From Axinella damicornis (taxonomy: Eukaryota; Porifera; Demospongiae; Axinellida; Axinellidae): a stretch of 64,000 nucleotides of DNA. The position numbers were made by a program, and so were the translations under genes. The stretch covers positions 10,725,625-10,789,624 of the forward strand of contig OZ007509.1 of NCBI GenBank assembly GCA_963931865.1, given 5' to 3'. The stretch's first letter is position 1. Each line of letters starts with the position of its first letter. Shown here piece after piece: positions 52,200 to 64,000 of this stretch. Below the pieces are notes generated by a model. The model saw only the letters and a program-made list of their open reading frames with translations, was not told the DNA's origin and ran no database searches.

Positions 52200-52355
52200 G
52201 AGCTGTACAATGCCAACGAGTGGACTCGAACCACAGGCGAGCAAGCAATAGACTTGTGTCCTGTATCTGCAAATAGAGGTGTTAACGACCCAGTCCCTGT
52301 TGATTCCCTTGTAACCATTTTCACAGTCTAGTGCTAACCACTCTCCGCCTGGCCG
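52200..52355 (-). repeat. tRNA-derived SINE-like sequence (candidate)
   Basis: On the minus strand GGTTCGAGTCC (52222-52232) is a perfect Pol III B box, and GGCGGAGAGTGGTTAGCAC (52331-52349) resembles an A box. The spacing of about 100 bp is too long for a tRNA gene without an insertion, so a SINE or a chance match is preferred. Confidence 0.35.
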
Positions 52356-52518
52356 GTCAAGCGGGCGGGCGGAGAAACTTCTCTGTGTGTGCATGTAACT
52401 GGCCTGGTGGAGAAGGGGCTAGCACATGGCTAGACTGCCCTTTTCGTAGTGTCAATTTGCTTCACACGGCTGCCAAAAGAGGGATTGCCACCTTATAAGA
52501 CAAACAACTTATTCTGTT

Positions 52519-52690
52519 TTGACTGTGGGTATTTTGGTACCCATCTATATTGGAAACCCATACATAGTGTCTGGAGATGCCAACTTCTCCATGAAGTTCA
52601 ATCAGCCCTATGTGGCACGTACCTTGATTGAGCTACCAGGGAATGCTGAAAAGAGTGTTAGCCAAAGATTGCAATCACTGTCTATTATAT
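52519..52690 (+). CDS. Unidentified coding-like segment
   Basis: The plus frame reads GILVPIYIGNPYIVSGDANF, then SMKFNQPYVARTLIELPGNA and EKSVSQRL. Beta-strand-like composition and the absence of stops suggest a real exon. Splice borders are unclear and no family is recognised. Confidence 0.3.
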
Positions 52691-53075
52691 ATCTGTCGTT
52701 GAGGCATGACACACGAGTCACAATACTGCATTGATCGTAAAACCCCAACATTTGAGATGAGGGAAGACTTGTCCACTGTCTGCCTGTGGTTGTGAAGAAA
52801 CCTCCCCCTGCATCCCTCCCTTCCTCAGGCCTCCCTGAATGTTGGTCTCTTGACTGAATGCTGATGGTACTGAACAACAAAATTACACAACTCGACGAGG
52901 TAAGACATAGTCATGCAAGTCATCTGGAAATGAACACTGTCTACAGTATACAAACATGTTGACCCAGCAAGCGTCTGAAGAGTGTGCATGTACACATTAC
53001 TTATCCTGCAGCTGGAAAACAATTTAATGTAGTCCAACCGCAATTCTCTACCTGGATATCTACTGATGCCTATAG

Positions 53076-53122
53076 GAGCACCAAAAGGTGTTCAAGTCAA
53101 GAAGGTGGATTGGTGGACTAAG
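53076..53122 (+). CDS. Small exon, possibly ferlin-like
   Basis: GATGCCTATAG precedes APKGVQVKKVDWWTK, and GTGCCT follows. A Lys-Val-Asp-Trp-Trp-(Ser/Thr)-Lys stretch after a short loop occurs in ferlin C2-domain proteins such as otoferlin. The match covers only about eight residues, so the assignment is tentative. Confidence 0.25.
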
Positions 53123-53499
53123 GTGCCTATAGTATACCCACTGTTGCCCAAGCAGCGGTGCCTCAAACTGAGCAAGCTGATACTGTCCCTAGGCACGAAT
53201 ACGTAGTCCCCGAGCATGAATCCTGACACCTTTTTTGTCTCCCCCCGATGGGGGGGTGGACATGTTTCAAAGGGTGGGTGTACTATCGGTAAAACCAGTC
53301 AGCTGACCCGGGACCTGGTTGACGGCTCTAATTCCCAGACCCCTCCTCAGCTTGTTCTCATGTACTGTCAATTATTATTTTGTCTGGCTACTGGGCTGCT
53401 GTTCTCAGGCTCCAATCCCAGTGTTGGTCTTAATTCTTCGCGTTGTCAGTGTTGTCTAGGATTTCACATTGTTTAGTCAAAGTTGCGTAGCAACCCACA

Positions 53500-53705
53500 A
53501 ACCAGGTGGACCAGGACCAGGTGGTCCCAGCCCACACTATCCTATTTCCCGGGCCACACTAGCCTCATTCCCAGGCCATGCTACCTTCATCCCCAGATCA
53601 CAAATAGCCTCTTTCCTATATCCTTGTTCCCTACTCTGTCCTCACACTGGAGGCTATCTCATTCTCAGGTGACATTAGCCAGATTCCCAAGCTACACTTT
53701 ACTAG
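53500..53705. repeat. Second tandem array of foldback-end sequence
   Basis: Degenerate units of the form CACACTAGCCTCATTCCCAG and GCCATGCTACCTTCATCCCCAG are repeated about eight times. The orientation is opposite to the 11855 array. Confidence 0.7.
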
Positions 53706-54464
53706 TGTGCAGGCGGGGAATGTGGCTAGTGTTGTGCATAGGTTCACCAGTATGCTGTTTATGCCAGCACAAACTGGTATGCTGTTTGTGCCATCACTCT
53801 TTCTCTTAACACAAACACACAACTCACTCATGTATACACCACATAGAATGTCACTACTACGTATACTGGCTCAGTCACCCCCATGGAGAGGAGAGAGAGT
53901 GAGCTCGGGAACCAGTGAAGAAGCAGACGTGTTCCACAACCACATGCTTGGAGGATCGGATCCAAAAGGAAGAATGACCGTGCAGACCCTAGTTATTACA
54001 CACCTAGGGCAGAATGGGGTCTGGCGCCATGAGACTACGATCAAAGAAATACTAACTATTATGATCATCTTTTGAATTGAACTTGCTTTGATAATTTGTG
54101 CTGTTTGAGGCCAATCTGCACACATATACACATCCCTACAAAAATGTAATAATCATGGCAAGATTAGAATTTCAAACACAAGATCACTAATACAAAATTA
54201 CTAAATCTTAAATCTGTTCTACAAGATGATTTGTGTACATTGTACGTGTCGTGTCCACAGAGCGAGCCTGCAAGAGACATAAAATTTAATAACAAAATGT
54301 GATTATTAGCTTGATTGTCCGTTGTAGCCTTATAGTCTGTCCTACTTCAACAGCTTCCCATCCTCTCTGTGGAGGGACGTTTATGGAGGTCTGAGGGCAT
54401 AACGACAAAATTGGGTGTGGCTATAGCTACTAGCCCAAGAATGCAGTAGAACCCCCTAGCTGAC

Positions 54465-54855
54465 TAGTCTTGTACCCAGGCCCACACGCCGAACACAGAA
54501 GTGGGCCTGGTGATACATGGCAAAATACCTGTATGTGCTGATGTCAGCAGTCATGATTTCGGGTAGGCGAAACATGTTCGTCCGTTGTCAACTACTGCAT
54601 AGTAATTACATTCTTTACCGTGTGAAAAGTGATATAACCGCTGTTCTAGTCTTCAACACTCACCTCTGGTCGCTCCTTGGCAAGGACATTCTACTTAGCC
54701 ATCACCAACAGCTACCTGCCGTGTGAATTCGAATGCATCCAAGTAAGGAATGTAATCGCTTATGCAATTATGCTGACTGAGCACATACGGGAAAATTTGC
54801 CATGTGTAACCAGGCCCACTTCCGCGTTCCGAGTGTAGGCCTCGGTACGAGGCTA
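54465..54855. mobile_element. TAGCCTCG element with cargo and perfect 9-bp TSD
   Basis: The 391-bp element has TIRs of about 46 bp, TAGTCTTGTACCCAGGCCCA at the left and TAGGCCTCGGTACGAGGCTA at the right, with the inner AAGTGGGCCTGG and CCAGGCCCACTT. It is flanked by CTAGCTGAC on both sides (54456-54464 and 54856-54864). The 300-bp middle carries a 69-codon open frame starting at 54517 (MAKYLYVLMSAVMISGRRNM) that I cannot identify. Confidence 0.9.
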
Positions 54856-54864
54856 CTAGCTGAC

Positions 54865-55555
<691 letters not shown>

Positions 55556-55799
55556 ATCTTTATGTATTGATAGTACCGTGTGCATATTATAGCAGGCCTA
55601 CCAGAACGAATCACGGCCCACTGTTGTCTCGTACAATTGTATTCACTTGCTGACAAACCTTGAGGAGAGAGGCAGGGAGAGAGGGGAGGGAGGGAGGGAG
55701 GAGAGGTGGAGGGAGGGAGTGAGGAAGGGAGGGAGGGAGGAGAGAGGAGGGTGAGGGAAGTATGGAGACAGGGAGAGAGGAGGGAGTGAGGGAAGGGAT

Positions 55800-57813
55800 C
55801 CCAGTACACACTGGTTGCTAAACGAGGACCAAATCTGTGTACCAAATCGGTAGCCCAGTAATGCAGAGGGGAATTGTATGAGGCGAAGGTGCGTGTAATT
55901 TACTGCAGTACGAGTGCTATTAATACCACAGCAAATTACCGTAATTCTGCTATCACAGTAATCTTCATACCTTTCAGTGTAGTAATGTCATACCTCTACC
56001 TCTTACATCCTCACCTTCCACATCCTCTGGCTCCTTCTCCACTGCCTTTGCTTGATGCTCTTCTCCGTGTCTCCCATACAGTTGACACCCACGTTCTCTG
56101 TTGAGGGGAACAGGTTGAATTAAATCCTGTTAAAGAGACTCAGGTCCTCCTGCAAGAATTTGGGAATGTTAGAAGCACGGATGTCACGTCACACTATCTG
56201 TTCCTGTAGGTGTGGTGTGGTGTGTGTGTGTGTGTGTGTGGGTGTTTATGTGTGTGTGCATGCATGTGTGCATACATGTAGATGTGCATTTGAGTGTATG
56301 TACATATTATGTATGTGTGTGAACAAGCATCCATTGCCTCAGCCATATCACTATAGGCAGAGGGTGGGCTTCAAATAATTGAGTTCAGATAATCAAATTT
56401 AATGCATTTTGATATACCACTGGTCACATTGCCATGAATGTATATGAAAGGAAAAGATGCTGCAAACCGTGAGAATAGCCATGAAAATCGCGTCATAGGA
56501 TTTCATCACATATGAAAATCCATGAAAAATGATCTCAGTTCTCACAACCTACGAAAATGGTATGATATTAGAGCTATGAAAAATACATGAGTAACAACCT
56601 ATAGCTCTGTGCCTGTGTATTGCCACTCTTGCTGGGTGCCTTGGCGTGAGGCTTCTAAGCTTGCAGCGTAGGCAGGGATCTCAGCTGGAACTTGTACAAT
56701 TAGCTGTACATACTGGTACATGTACATGCGAAATTGAGTTGCTGTGTGTTTGTACAGGAGAAGCTACTATACAGGAAACACTTTGCCAATGCCATGCACA
56801 GAAGGACCTATCAACCAGAGCAAGGCTGGCAAGGGAGAGAGGTCACATTGAATTGCTCGATTATTGCTGCTGGTTTCCAGCCCTCCTAACTGCGCTGCAC
56901 TGGCCCATCTAGCACTTAAACATAAAATGCATACTCATGCATTCATTGCATAAGTCCTAACGACTACCGTACAGCGCTTAAATTTCGTGGGTCTGAATTT
57001 TGCAAATTACACCTGTACAGGTCTTCGCGAATTTTTTTCAACGAACATTTTGACACGTGTTGTGCACCTACAGGTACATGCATGGACAGTATTCTAACGT
57101 ACGTGCACGACGGCTAGCTTGATGGCTCTGTTTGTGTACTTCAACAGGATGGACTGTAGTCAAAGTGTAAGCTTCCGGGTCCACATGGAGAGGTACATGT
57201 ACCATCATGTGTGATATATGCCATTGCTGAAGCTGCCAGCTCAATCCGGCATGGTGAAGGTCAGAAGAACACCCAGATATCTGAACATCTGTTTGTTCCA
57301 AGGCTAAATGCTAGGTTAGCTTTCAGCTTCATTGAGGTCCAAGACCCTTCTACAAGCAAACCAGGACAGCTTACAAATGTACCTTGTGAACCATGTGTGC
57401 AGCTGATCGGTTTGTCTGTCTGTCAGTCTACCCGGAGGTGTCTGTCTGTCAGTCTACCCGGAGGCATAATATCACAGGCTCTCACCTTTTCTCTCAATTT
57501 TGTTTGAGCTTGGGAGAGCCTGGGAACGCGGCTATGTCTGGGTTAGCTACTCAGTGACCTTGCAACCAGAAAGTTGCACACATGAATATAATTATGTGGT
57601 GAAACTTCATTACAGGAAGCCTGGCCACATATTTCATAATCACATTTCCCAAAGCAATTCATTGGGATGGGCTACCTTTAACCTTAACCTAATAACCTAA
57701 TAATAATAATGAATATTAACCTTTGAACCACAAAAGCACTCTAAAGCTACATAAGGTACACTGTGTGCCATTTGCTGAGTCTTGTTGCCTGGTGAATGAT
57801 GCAGGGTTCATAT
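55800..57813. other. Stretch with no secure genes
   Basis: A (GT)n run lies at 56216-56275. The plus ORF at 56646-56912 ends with DLSTRARLARERGHIELLDY, which faintly recalls an ankyrin repeat but is not enough for a call. A duplicated TGTCTGTCAGTCTACCCGGA lies at 57416-57460, and a TAGCCTCG-family right end (GGGAACGCGGCTA) at 57521-57533. Confidence 0.45.
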
Positions 57814-57834
57814 GGGGGGGGGGGGGGGGGGGGG
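57814..57834. repeat. Poly(G) tract, 21 nt
   Basis: An uninterrupted run of 21 G. Confidence 0.95.
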
Positions 57835-58167
57835 ACACAGCTCACTCACCCAGCAACTCTTTAAAAAAGCACTGAAATCTCCCAGATACTCTGCCATTTT
57901 CGATCCTACGTGGAGATAGAGGTACATGCTCTTATAATAACCTGCAGCTATGGTATGTATGCAACCCAACCCAAACCATCTCCAGCGTGGATCACTTCTG
58001 CATGTGATCTGCACTTGGGTCTGGGGCCAAGACAAGCCCCCCGCCCCTAAACAATTTTCGAAGTGTTGACATGGTATGACATGCATAACCAATCATTCCA
58101 ATCATTACACTCCTGGTAGGGGGAAAATTGTGCCGCGTAAATAATTAATGTTTGACTATTTAGCAAC

Positions 58168-58600
58168 GGATTCTGATCACATCGTCGTGATAGCTAGCAT
58201 GCACTGTCCTCACCATACAATGTTGGTCCTGATACTCACCTTGGTGATGGAGCTACAAGCGCTTTGCAGTGCGGTCTGCCACCATTGCTCGATCGCTCTC
58301 GTCGAAGTTCATTGCCAGTACAGCTCTTATGAAGGCCCCACAAAGATTCAGACCATACAGGTATGATCGCTGTCGTTCACTGATGCTCACATGCCGAAAC
58401 TCACCATGCTGTTGAAGTTGTGAGCGCTGTAATAAGTTCTTGTCTTCCCTTTGGCCGCCATTGCTAGCAATCGGCTGAGCATGGTGGTTGCCATGTGGCA
58501 TGTGCGTTAATTGGAATGAGTCGCAATACCTAGCTTGCGCTACCAGCAAGCTGCAACCGGTTGCAATGGCTGCAGCTACCAGGAGTGTGGTTGCTCCTCA
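58168..58600 (-). repeat. Third copy of the 38421 repeat
   Basis: It has the same block order as copies 1 and 2, including GATTCTGATCACATCGTCGT and TTGCCATGTGGCATGTGCGT. On the minus strand the 57-nt unit 58405-58461 reads MAAKGKTRTYYSAHNFNSM before GTGAGT, parallel to 39169-39225. The other ATG unit is broken by a stop. Confidence 0.85.
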
Positions 58601-59331
58601 ATGATTGATGCTCAAAATCAGAATGGTCACATGTGACTGTGAAAGGCATGAAGCCAACAAAAAGATAATAGGAGGAACAGATTGATATCCCACTTTGACA
58701 AGCAGAGATGCACAACATGCAAAGGCATCGCTTTACCCTGCTTTGCACATGCACAGGGTAGGATATGAAAAAAATATTCATCACCAGCTAACGACTGAAA
58801 AATATTCACAGCTGCAGCGTTTTATACACATTTTATTCGGGATGGCGAGCAAATCATTTCTAGTGAGTTTGCCATGGGGACAGAAATTGATCTGTAAGGT
58901 TGGCTTCTGGGTCTGTAAAGGCTGGAAATCTGAATGAAATAATGAGACTCACCAGTCCTGCTGTCTGTTGCAAAGCTGATCTCCTGACCGACAGGGTCCT
59001 GCGGAGGGCCCAGAAGGGAGTAGTGTGGGTGCAGTACAGTAATCCTGCTCCATGCGCTCACACAGCATGCACATGCAGTTACAGACTAGACTACATGATC
59101 GAATGTGTCCGATCAATTTTGTTTGTTATTGTCGCATAATTAGACATTTCGGTACAACCCTGCTAATGGTGGCGTGGTCGTGCTAACGCATGTAACTGGT
59201 GGGCGCTCAGCAGCAAGACTATGACTACATGATCGACCCAGGCTACGATGGCGGATGGTAAGTCAAAGCCTGTTATGTACTCGCCTGGAATCACACAACT
59301 TCAAACTTCGAGCCACCTCTTGGAGGGAGAG

Positions 59332-59386
59332 TAGTCTGTTCCCAGACCAATTTTCGCAGACGAAAAACGGTCTGGGGACGAGACTA
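59332..59386. mobile_element. Minimal foldback with perfect 9-bp TSD
   Basis: TAGTCTGTTCCCAGACC and GGTCTGGGGACGAGACTA flank a short stem. GAGGGAGAG lies on both sides (59323-59331 and 59387-59395). Confidence 0.92.
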
Positions 59387-59395
59387 GAGGGAGAG

Positions 59396-60239
59396 GGCGT
59401 GGCTCATTTTAGAAGCGGGCCTTGTTCAGTGGGGATAGAATCTCTGCAGAGTGAGAGCAGTGCATGTTTTTTTAGTCTGGAAGGGAAATTGCCCCAGAAG
59501 AAATCTGACACAATGAACCATTCTGCATGCCGCAGTCTAATTAATGGACATTCCACTTATTTGTTGCATGTTAGTTTCCTGCAGGGACTTTCCAAGAATA
59601 GTATGCGGGCGGGCGGACATTACCATTTTGCCATTATAATATCAGATTAGTGTTCAACAGGAAATCCGCTATATAAACACTACTTTGCAGACCTATGGTA
59701 GTTAACTAACCGTGAAGTCGCCAAGGCACCAGCGTTTTGCGAGCTGTCTTTCTGTAGATGGTGAAGTTCAACCTCTCCATTACTCGATCTGTGAGCACTG
59801 TCTCGAGGTAGAGTCCAAGGTGTGTGCATGTGCAGTAAGAAATGATGGCAGTTTCATGCGGGGGTAATATTTCATGCGGGCGGGGGATGAGAAACTAACG
59901 TTCAACAAATAGTGGCCTAAACATTGAGGTAAATCATTTCTCATGAGCAAGTCTCTACATCCTTTGGGTAGGGGCCTGCCATGGAAGTGAGGCTAAGCAC
60001 AGCTAAATATGTAGGTTGGGTGTGGTTAGTGCAGGGTTAGAGCTAAAACACGGACTCCAAAGGTAAGTCGTAGTAATAGCCAAACCTCTGAAGTGGATAT
60101 GGTTGGCTAAGTTATGAGCCTATAGTACCTACCTTGCAGCTCATACAGTGTGAGAACTAGACGTAGCAGAGTCAATGTAGACGAGCGAACAGTACAGTGC
60201 ACGTGGCTGAATGTGTGATTGACCCACAATGGCGGATGG
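59396..60239. other. Stretch without recognised genes
   Basis: A single family end (GGGGCCTGCCATGGAAGTGA) lies near 59972-59994. No exon is recognised. Confidence 0.45.
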
Positions 60240-60350
60240 TAGCCTCATTCCCGGGACTTCTACACCCGTCCAGTTTTTATCGCTTGCAGTGTGACTGCAT
60301 ACTGCAAGCGATCAATAACTGGAGGTGTAGAAGGTCTGGGAATGATGCTA
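60240..60350. mobile_element. Foldback with imperfect 9-bp TSD
   Basis: TAGCCTCATTCCCGGGACTT and AGGTCTGGGAATGATGCTA are the ends. The inner stem ATCGCTTGCAGT/ACTGCAAGCGAT is perfect. The flanks GGCGGATGG and GGCAGCTGG match at 7 of 9 positions. Confidence 0.88.
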
Positions 60351-61009
60351 GGCAGCTGGTGAGTTGAAAGTTGATGTCGGTATTATTGTGATACATGTAG
60401 CTACGTCATGGAACCACCTAATGATTCTAAAGTTGTGAGGCTGCACCACAAGTGCGTGTGATGGTGACAAATGGTTGTAAGCTGCACATGTACAGAAACT
60501 GCAGTCACCACAGCTCCACCAAGACGCAGCATAGGTAGAGAAGCGTTTTGTTGCCATGTTCTTCATACAACTAAGCTCTGGCAGGTAGCTTCTGATCACC
60601 AGTATTTGCAGGGGCTTAGCTATGATTTGGAGACTGAGGAGGGATGCGAGCGAATTGCGTGGCGAAAATTTTCTACCTAATTAATTGATTACTTCCGCAG
60701 TGTGCGCAAACAGTTGCTCTCGAAATGCTACAGCAATATGCTGATAATAATAGTAATGCCGGTGCCCTGACTGTCCCAGACTTGCAGCACTATCCGCGTT
60801 AAGGGTATATACGCCGACTCATGGTCAGCCTAGCTCCTGTCTCTATCATCGGATTGAACGCACATCGTATGTGGCGTGCCATTGCGAGGATGTAGGACTC
60901 TGGACACGCGCGTCATTGTTCAGAAAAGCGAGGAGGCAACTGCCTCAATGCTAGCTACGCCCATGAAATGTTGTTTATACAGAATACTTGGGGTGAAGTT
61001 ATGAAACGG
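60351..61009. other. Stretch with no secure genes
   Basis: A short plus-strand segment (about 60700-60800) reads CAQTVALEMLQQYADNNSNA and could be an exon, but no family is recognised. Confidence 0.35.
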
Positions 61010-61094
61010 TAGCCTTGTTCCCAGGCCCGCACCATTTTCGGTTGCATGAAGAATTTGTGCAGCCGAAAACAAAGCAGGCCTCGGCACGAAGGTA
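61010..61094. mobile_element. TAGCCTCG-family foldback
   Basis: TAGCCTTGTTCCCAGGCCCG and GCAGGCCTCGGCACGAAGGTA are the ends, with TTTTCGGTTGCA/TGCAGCCGAAAA as the inner stem. The flanks ATGAAACGG and ACGAAATTG are weakly similar. Confidence 0.8.
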
Positions 61095-62158
61095 ACGAAA
61101 TTGTTTGTAGCACAATTCTGAAGGCATTTCCATGAAGCACATGTCAATACTTTCCTCCCTCAGCCGTATCCACATATTTGACTGTGATGGATGTTGAGAA
61201 TGAACTAAGTGAGGTGAGAGAGCCAATGGCTGGTACCAACTGGTACTACAGCTCAGCCCTCACTCACACACATCCACACACACCTTCCTCTCTACCTTTA
61301 GGTGGACACACCCACCCTGCTGAATGAGGGTCTTCCTCATGCCATCCCTGGTTTGGAGGAGGTGAGAGTGGAGACCTGCAGCCGAGAATTCCAGGACCCA
61401 CCTCAGCTTGTGCAGTGTAGGCCAGCATACGTATTTGCTAAGAGATTTTACTATTCAAGTCATGTTTCCTATAAACAGGAAAATTGACCATGGGGGTTAG
61501 TTGTTGTCTGCTCCAGAACAGATTTGGTTCATACGTAGCACTTACCGTGAATACCGCATTAGTTTTCCATTCATGGCAGGACTATCAGGTTAAAATTTTA
61601 GATTAATTCCTAAATCACTTGCCGGCCACCTTGCAGCATAGTAATAGAGCAAGCCATTGACAAAATTGATTCTAAGGTGAGAATCTTGTTAACAAAAGCA
61701 ACGAAGGAAATAGCTACAAGGACCTCTGACAAACCTGCTGAGTGATTTTCCAACAAGTAATAACTATGTGGACTCTGCCCACCAAAACTAGGACTGAGTG
61801 AGCCGGTCCAACAACAGATTAATTTGGACCAGGACTCACGTTCCCACCTTGTTCCGTGTAACATCAGGTTAGGCCTTCAGTATTTCTCTTGCAGTGCTTT
61901 TGTATTACTAGGAACATCTTGGGTTGTCATGGTGATGCTGTGCAGAATGTAGGAAGTCACAATCACCCGCTCCTATAATTTTAAGAAGGGCAACAACACG
62001 TGTGTGTGTGTGTGTGTACAATGACAAGCATGTAGCAAGACACAGTGGGCACTCCTGTGTCTCAGAGTGATCGCATGCCAATGATCCCTCTCTGATGAAA
62101 ATATGACATTGTATTACTTCCGAACCGTTTCTGCCATAAAAACAGCTGTCACTTGTAT

Positions 62159-62160
<2 letters not shown>
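61095..62160. other. Stretch with no secure genes
   Basis: A plus-strand segment after CTACCTTTAG (61302-61425) reads VDTPTLLNEGLPHAIPGLEE and VRVETCSREFQDPPQLVQCR. It looks exon-like but is unassigned. Confidence 0.35.

Positions 62161-62200
<40 letters not shown>
62161..62200. repeat. (AC)20 microsatellite
   Basis: A dinucleotide run of 40 bp. Confidence 0.97.
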
Positions 62201-62202
<2 letters not shown>

Positions 62203-62310
62203 GTGGAGAGAGAGGGAGGAAGAAAGGAAGGAGGTGGCAGGGGTGGAGAGAGAGGGAGGAAGAAAGGAAGGAGGTGGCAAGGGTGGAGAGAGAGGGAGGA
62301 ACGGGGGAGA
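62201..62310. repeat. 40-bp tandem repeat, 2.5 copies
   Basis: GGGTGGAGAGAGAGGGAGGA followed by AGAAAGGAAGGAGGTGGCA starts at 62201, 62241 and 62281. A purine-rich tract continues to 62520. Long open frames here are repeat-derived. Confidence 0.93.
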
Positions 62311-62525
62311 GTGGGAAGAAGAAGAAGGAAGGGGTGCATGGGAGCAATGGAGGTGGAACTTGAGGTGAGAGGGAAGGAAGATGGAAGAGGGCGAGGGATG
62401 GAGAGGAGGAGGAGGAGTAGATGTAGAGAGGAGGAGGAAGAGAAGATGTAGAGAGAGAGGGCAGAGCATGGGGGAGATTAAGTGGGGAATGAAGTGGGTT
62501 GGGAGGAAAAAATGGTTTATGGTAT

Positions 62526-62548
62526 GGGGGGGGGGGGGGGGGGGGGGG
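62526..62548. repeat. Poly(G) tract, 23 nt
   Basis: An uninterrupted run of 23 G, 50 bp upstream of the beta-TrCP exon. Confidence 0.95.
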
Positions 62549-62599
62549 AGGAGCATAGTACTGAGTAACCTGAAGCATAAGCGTGATTCTTGCCAACAG

Positions 62600-62737
62600 A
62601 ATTTGCAGTTGAACTGGAGGAGCGGACATCACACGCTGACCTGTATTGAGTGCCACAGTAAGAATGACAATGGAGTCTTATGCCTCCAGTATGACAATGA
62701 AAAGATAGTCAGCGGACACCGGGACAGCACCATCAAG
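62600..62737 (+). CDS. BTRC: Beta-TrCP (FBXW1/FBXW11) exon, first WD40 blade
   Basis: This 138-nt exon lies between TTGCCAACAG and GTATGT. It reads NLQLNWRSGHHTLTCIECHS, KNDNGVLCLQYDNEKIVSGH and then RDSTIK. The family has NWR.GRH.L..I.C.S....GVYCLQYDD.KIVSGLRDNTIK at the junction between the F-box linker and the first WD40 repeat. Beta-TrCP is the substrate receptor of SCF ubiquitin ligases. The exon is intact. The F-box and dimerisation exons expected upstream were not found. Confidence 0.88.
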
Positions 62738-62959
62738 GTATGTGTGTGCACTGCATTGTGTGTGTTGTTTACACAGTTGTGCAGTTTAGTTTGTGTGTGA
62801 GTAGAATACTGTTCAGGTGTGTTTATAAGATGTGTTGATAAGATGTGTTTATCAGATCATAATAGATGGGTCTGCTGATTTTGCCTAGTGAAATTGTTGA
62901 TTCTGTTTCAGTATTTAATTATCATTATGTGATTAGAAGATAATTAACCCTATCAGCCA

Positions 62960-63035
62960 GTCTGCTGGTGGTCAAACGGTTAAAGTGCTGGCCTGTGGAT
63001 CTAGAGGTCCCAGGTTCTGGCTCCACTAAGTGAAT
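62960..63035 (+). repeat. tRNA-like SINE head (candidate)
   Basis: GGTGGTCAAACGGTTAAAGT and AGGTCCCAGGTTCTGGCTCC have the layout of degenerate A and B boxes about 45 bp apart. The element lies in the intron between the two beta-TrCP exons. It is not a functional tRNA. Confidence 0.4.
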
Positions 63036-63265
63036 TTCTTTGTTCTGGTTGAACTCAGCTCAATCCACAAAACTGAGGAGAAGTGTTACGACCTGAACAA
63101 AACAAATCTGCTTCAAGTCTGATGTTGGATTTACAGCAATTGGGTTAATGTTCTGCTACCTAGGTAGCACCGTATACTGTATATAGAGAGGGATATGTAG
63201 TCAGGAGAGGTGTAATCTGTAGTATGATATTTTGACAACTTACCTTGACTTGGTACTCACCACAG

Positions 63266-63376
63266 ATCTGGGACCATAAATCTCTGAGCTGCAACACAGT
63301 GCTACGGGGTCACACTGGGTGGGTGAGGTGCCTGCAGTAGAGTCATCATCACTGGATCAGATGATGCCACCATCAG
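63266..63376 (+). pseudogene. BTRC: Beta-TrCP second WD40 exon with a small deletion
   Basis: After CTCACCACAG the frame reads IWDHKSLSCNTVLRGHTGWV and RCLQ, then hits TAG at 63338-63340. A frame change gives RVIITGSDDATIR up to the donor GTACAG. The family has CLQYD.RVI..GSDD.T.R, so about 8 nt seem to be missing at the YDE position. The next WD40 exons were not recognised before the window ends. Either the gene copy is dead or the assembly lost bases here. Confidence 0.8.
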
Positions 63377-63394
63377 GTACAGTGTATACAGTTA

Positions 63395-63590
63395 TGGGTG
63401 ACGGTGTGATGGGTGATGATGTGATGGGTGAGGGTGATGGGTGAAGGTGTGATGGTGAGGGTGTGATAGTGAGGGGGGTGTGACAGTTGATGGAGTGGGA
63501 GTGTGACAGTTGAGGGAATGTGAGTGTAACGGTTGAGGGAATGGGGGTGCGACTGTTGAGGCTGGGAGGAGGTGACTATCGGAGGGTGAA
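63395..63590. repeat. GATGGGTGA/TTGAGGG degenerate tandem repeat
   Basis: GGTGATGGGTGAAGGTGTGATGG-type and GTGTGACAGTTGAGGGAATG-type units follow one another. A similar GGTTGAGGGTGGGG segment lies at the window end (63945-63970). Confidence 0.85.
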
Positions 63591-64000
63591 CATGATCCAA
63601 GCATGAAGTTTTCCTGCAAAATTGTGAGTCTATAAGCACAGACATGAATTGACTCCCTGAGAAGCTTTCTGCTTGCCTGAGCAGTGTCCTCCTTGTCCCA
63701 AGATCACTTACGGCCCACCAGGAGTGCATCTTGCTGGCTTTGTGGACTCGATGTGCTCCCGGTCCTATACCTACTGTCTGTGTACAATGTGGTTAACCAG
63801 GCAATGGTTTCAATTTTGCGATTTGACAATTCAATCTAAACTTTGCTGATATTAAATGGCTGGCCAGACGTGCACGGTGCAGCAAGATGACCTTCCAATT
63901 TCAAGATACTAGTACAAGGTACCTCCACAGGAGGGAGTGGGGGGTGTGATGGTTGAGGGTGGGGGGTGGCAATTGGAAGGTGACGAGTGACAACTGTAAC

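Noticed and set aside
52200..52355. True tRNA gene with intron
   Set aside because: The B box is perfect, but the acceptor, D and anticodon stems do not form and the A-B distance is too long.
62114..62656. ORFs up to 180 codons on both strands
   Set aside because: They cover the (AC)n, the 40-bp purine repeat and a poly(G) run. They have no conserved content except where they clip the beta-TrCP exon.

Overview
The window is nuclear DNA from an invertebrate animal. Exon fragments of animal genes are interrupted by short GT-AG introns, and the rest is dense in transposons and simple repeats. Recognisable pieces are the ULK3 kinase, mitochondrial elongation factor G (GFM1), a 17-beta-hydroxysteroid dehydrogenase 12-like reductase, beta-TrCP (BTRC/FBXW11), a DLG-like PDZ domain, an ankyrin-repeat end and a BAR-domain (sorting-nexin-like) exon. 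The mix of DIRS, Ty3, hAT, YqaJ/Mutator-like and 2A-bearing LINE sequences would suit a marine animal such as a demosponge. That is an inference from repeat content only. One run of exactly 200 N (46531-46730) is an assembly gap.

Layout. 1-4.4 kb holds broken DIRS-like and Ty3/gypsy-like pol fragments. 4.9-18.3 kb holds scattered exons (ULK3 C-lobe, ankyrin end, PDZ, ULK3 P-loop and hinge) among a hAT relic and foldback repeats. 21.4-25.7 kb holds a broken BAR exon, a 271-bp near-perfect hairpin and an intact 1124-codon LINE ORF with a 2A ribosome-skipping motif. 26.8-28.7 kb holds Mutator-like and YqaJ transposon relics. 29.36-37.98 kb is an 8.6-kb element bounded by 1.17-kb near-identical inverted repeats, with a broken transposon gene inside. 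38.4-39.35 kb is a tandem repeat whose third copy lies at 58.2 kb. 44.8-47.7 kb holds the 3' part of an unidentified spliced gene and a GFM1 relic on the minus strand. 49.4-50.9 kb holds the HSD17B12-like gene and 62.6-63.4 kb the beta-TrCP WD40 exons.

Two themes stand out. First, a foldback family with ends TAGCCTCGTTCCCAGGCC occurs more than a dozen times, and at least six copies are flanked by 9-bp direct repeats, which points to a Mutator-type non-autonomous family; three copies carry internal cargo. Second, nearly every conserved host exon group is incomplete or carries a frameshift, stop or deletion, while the LINE ORF and the 1.17-kb arms are clean. Real gene decay therefore looks more likely than a uniformly poor sequence, although local assembly errors cannot be excluded.
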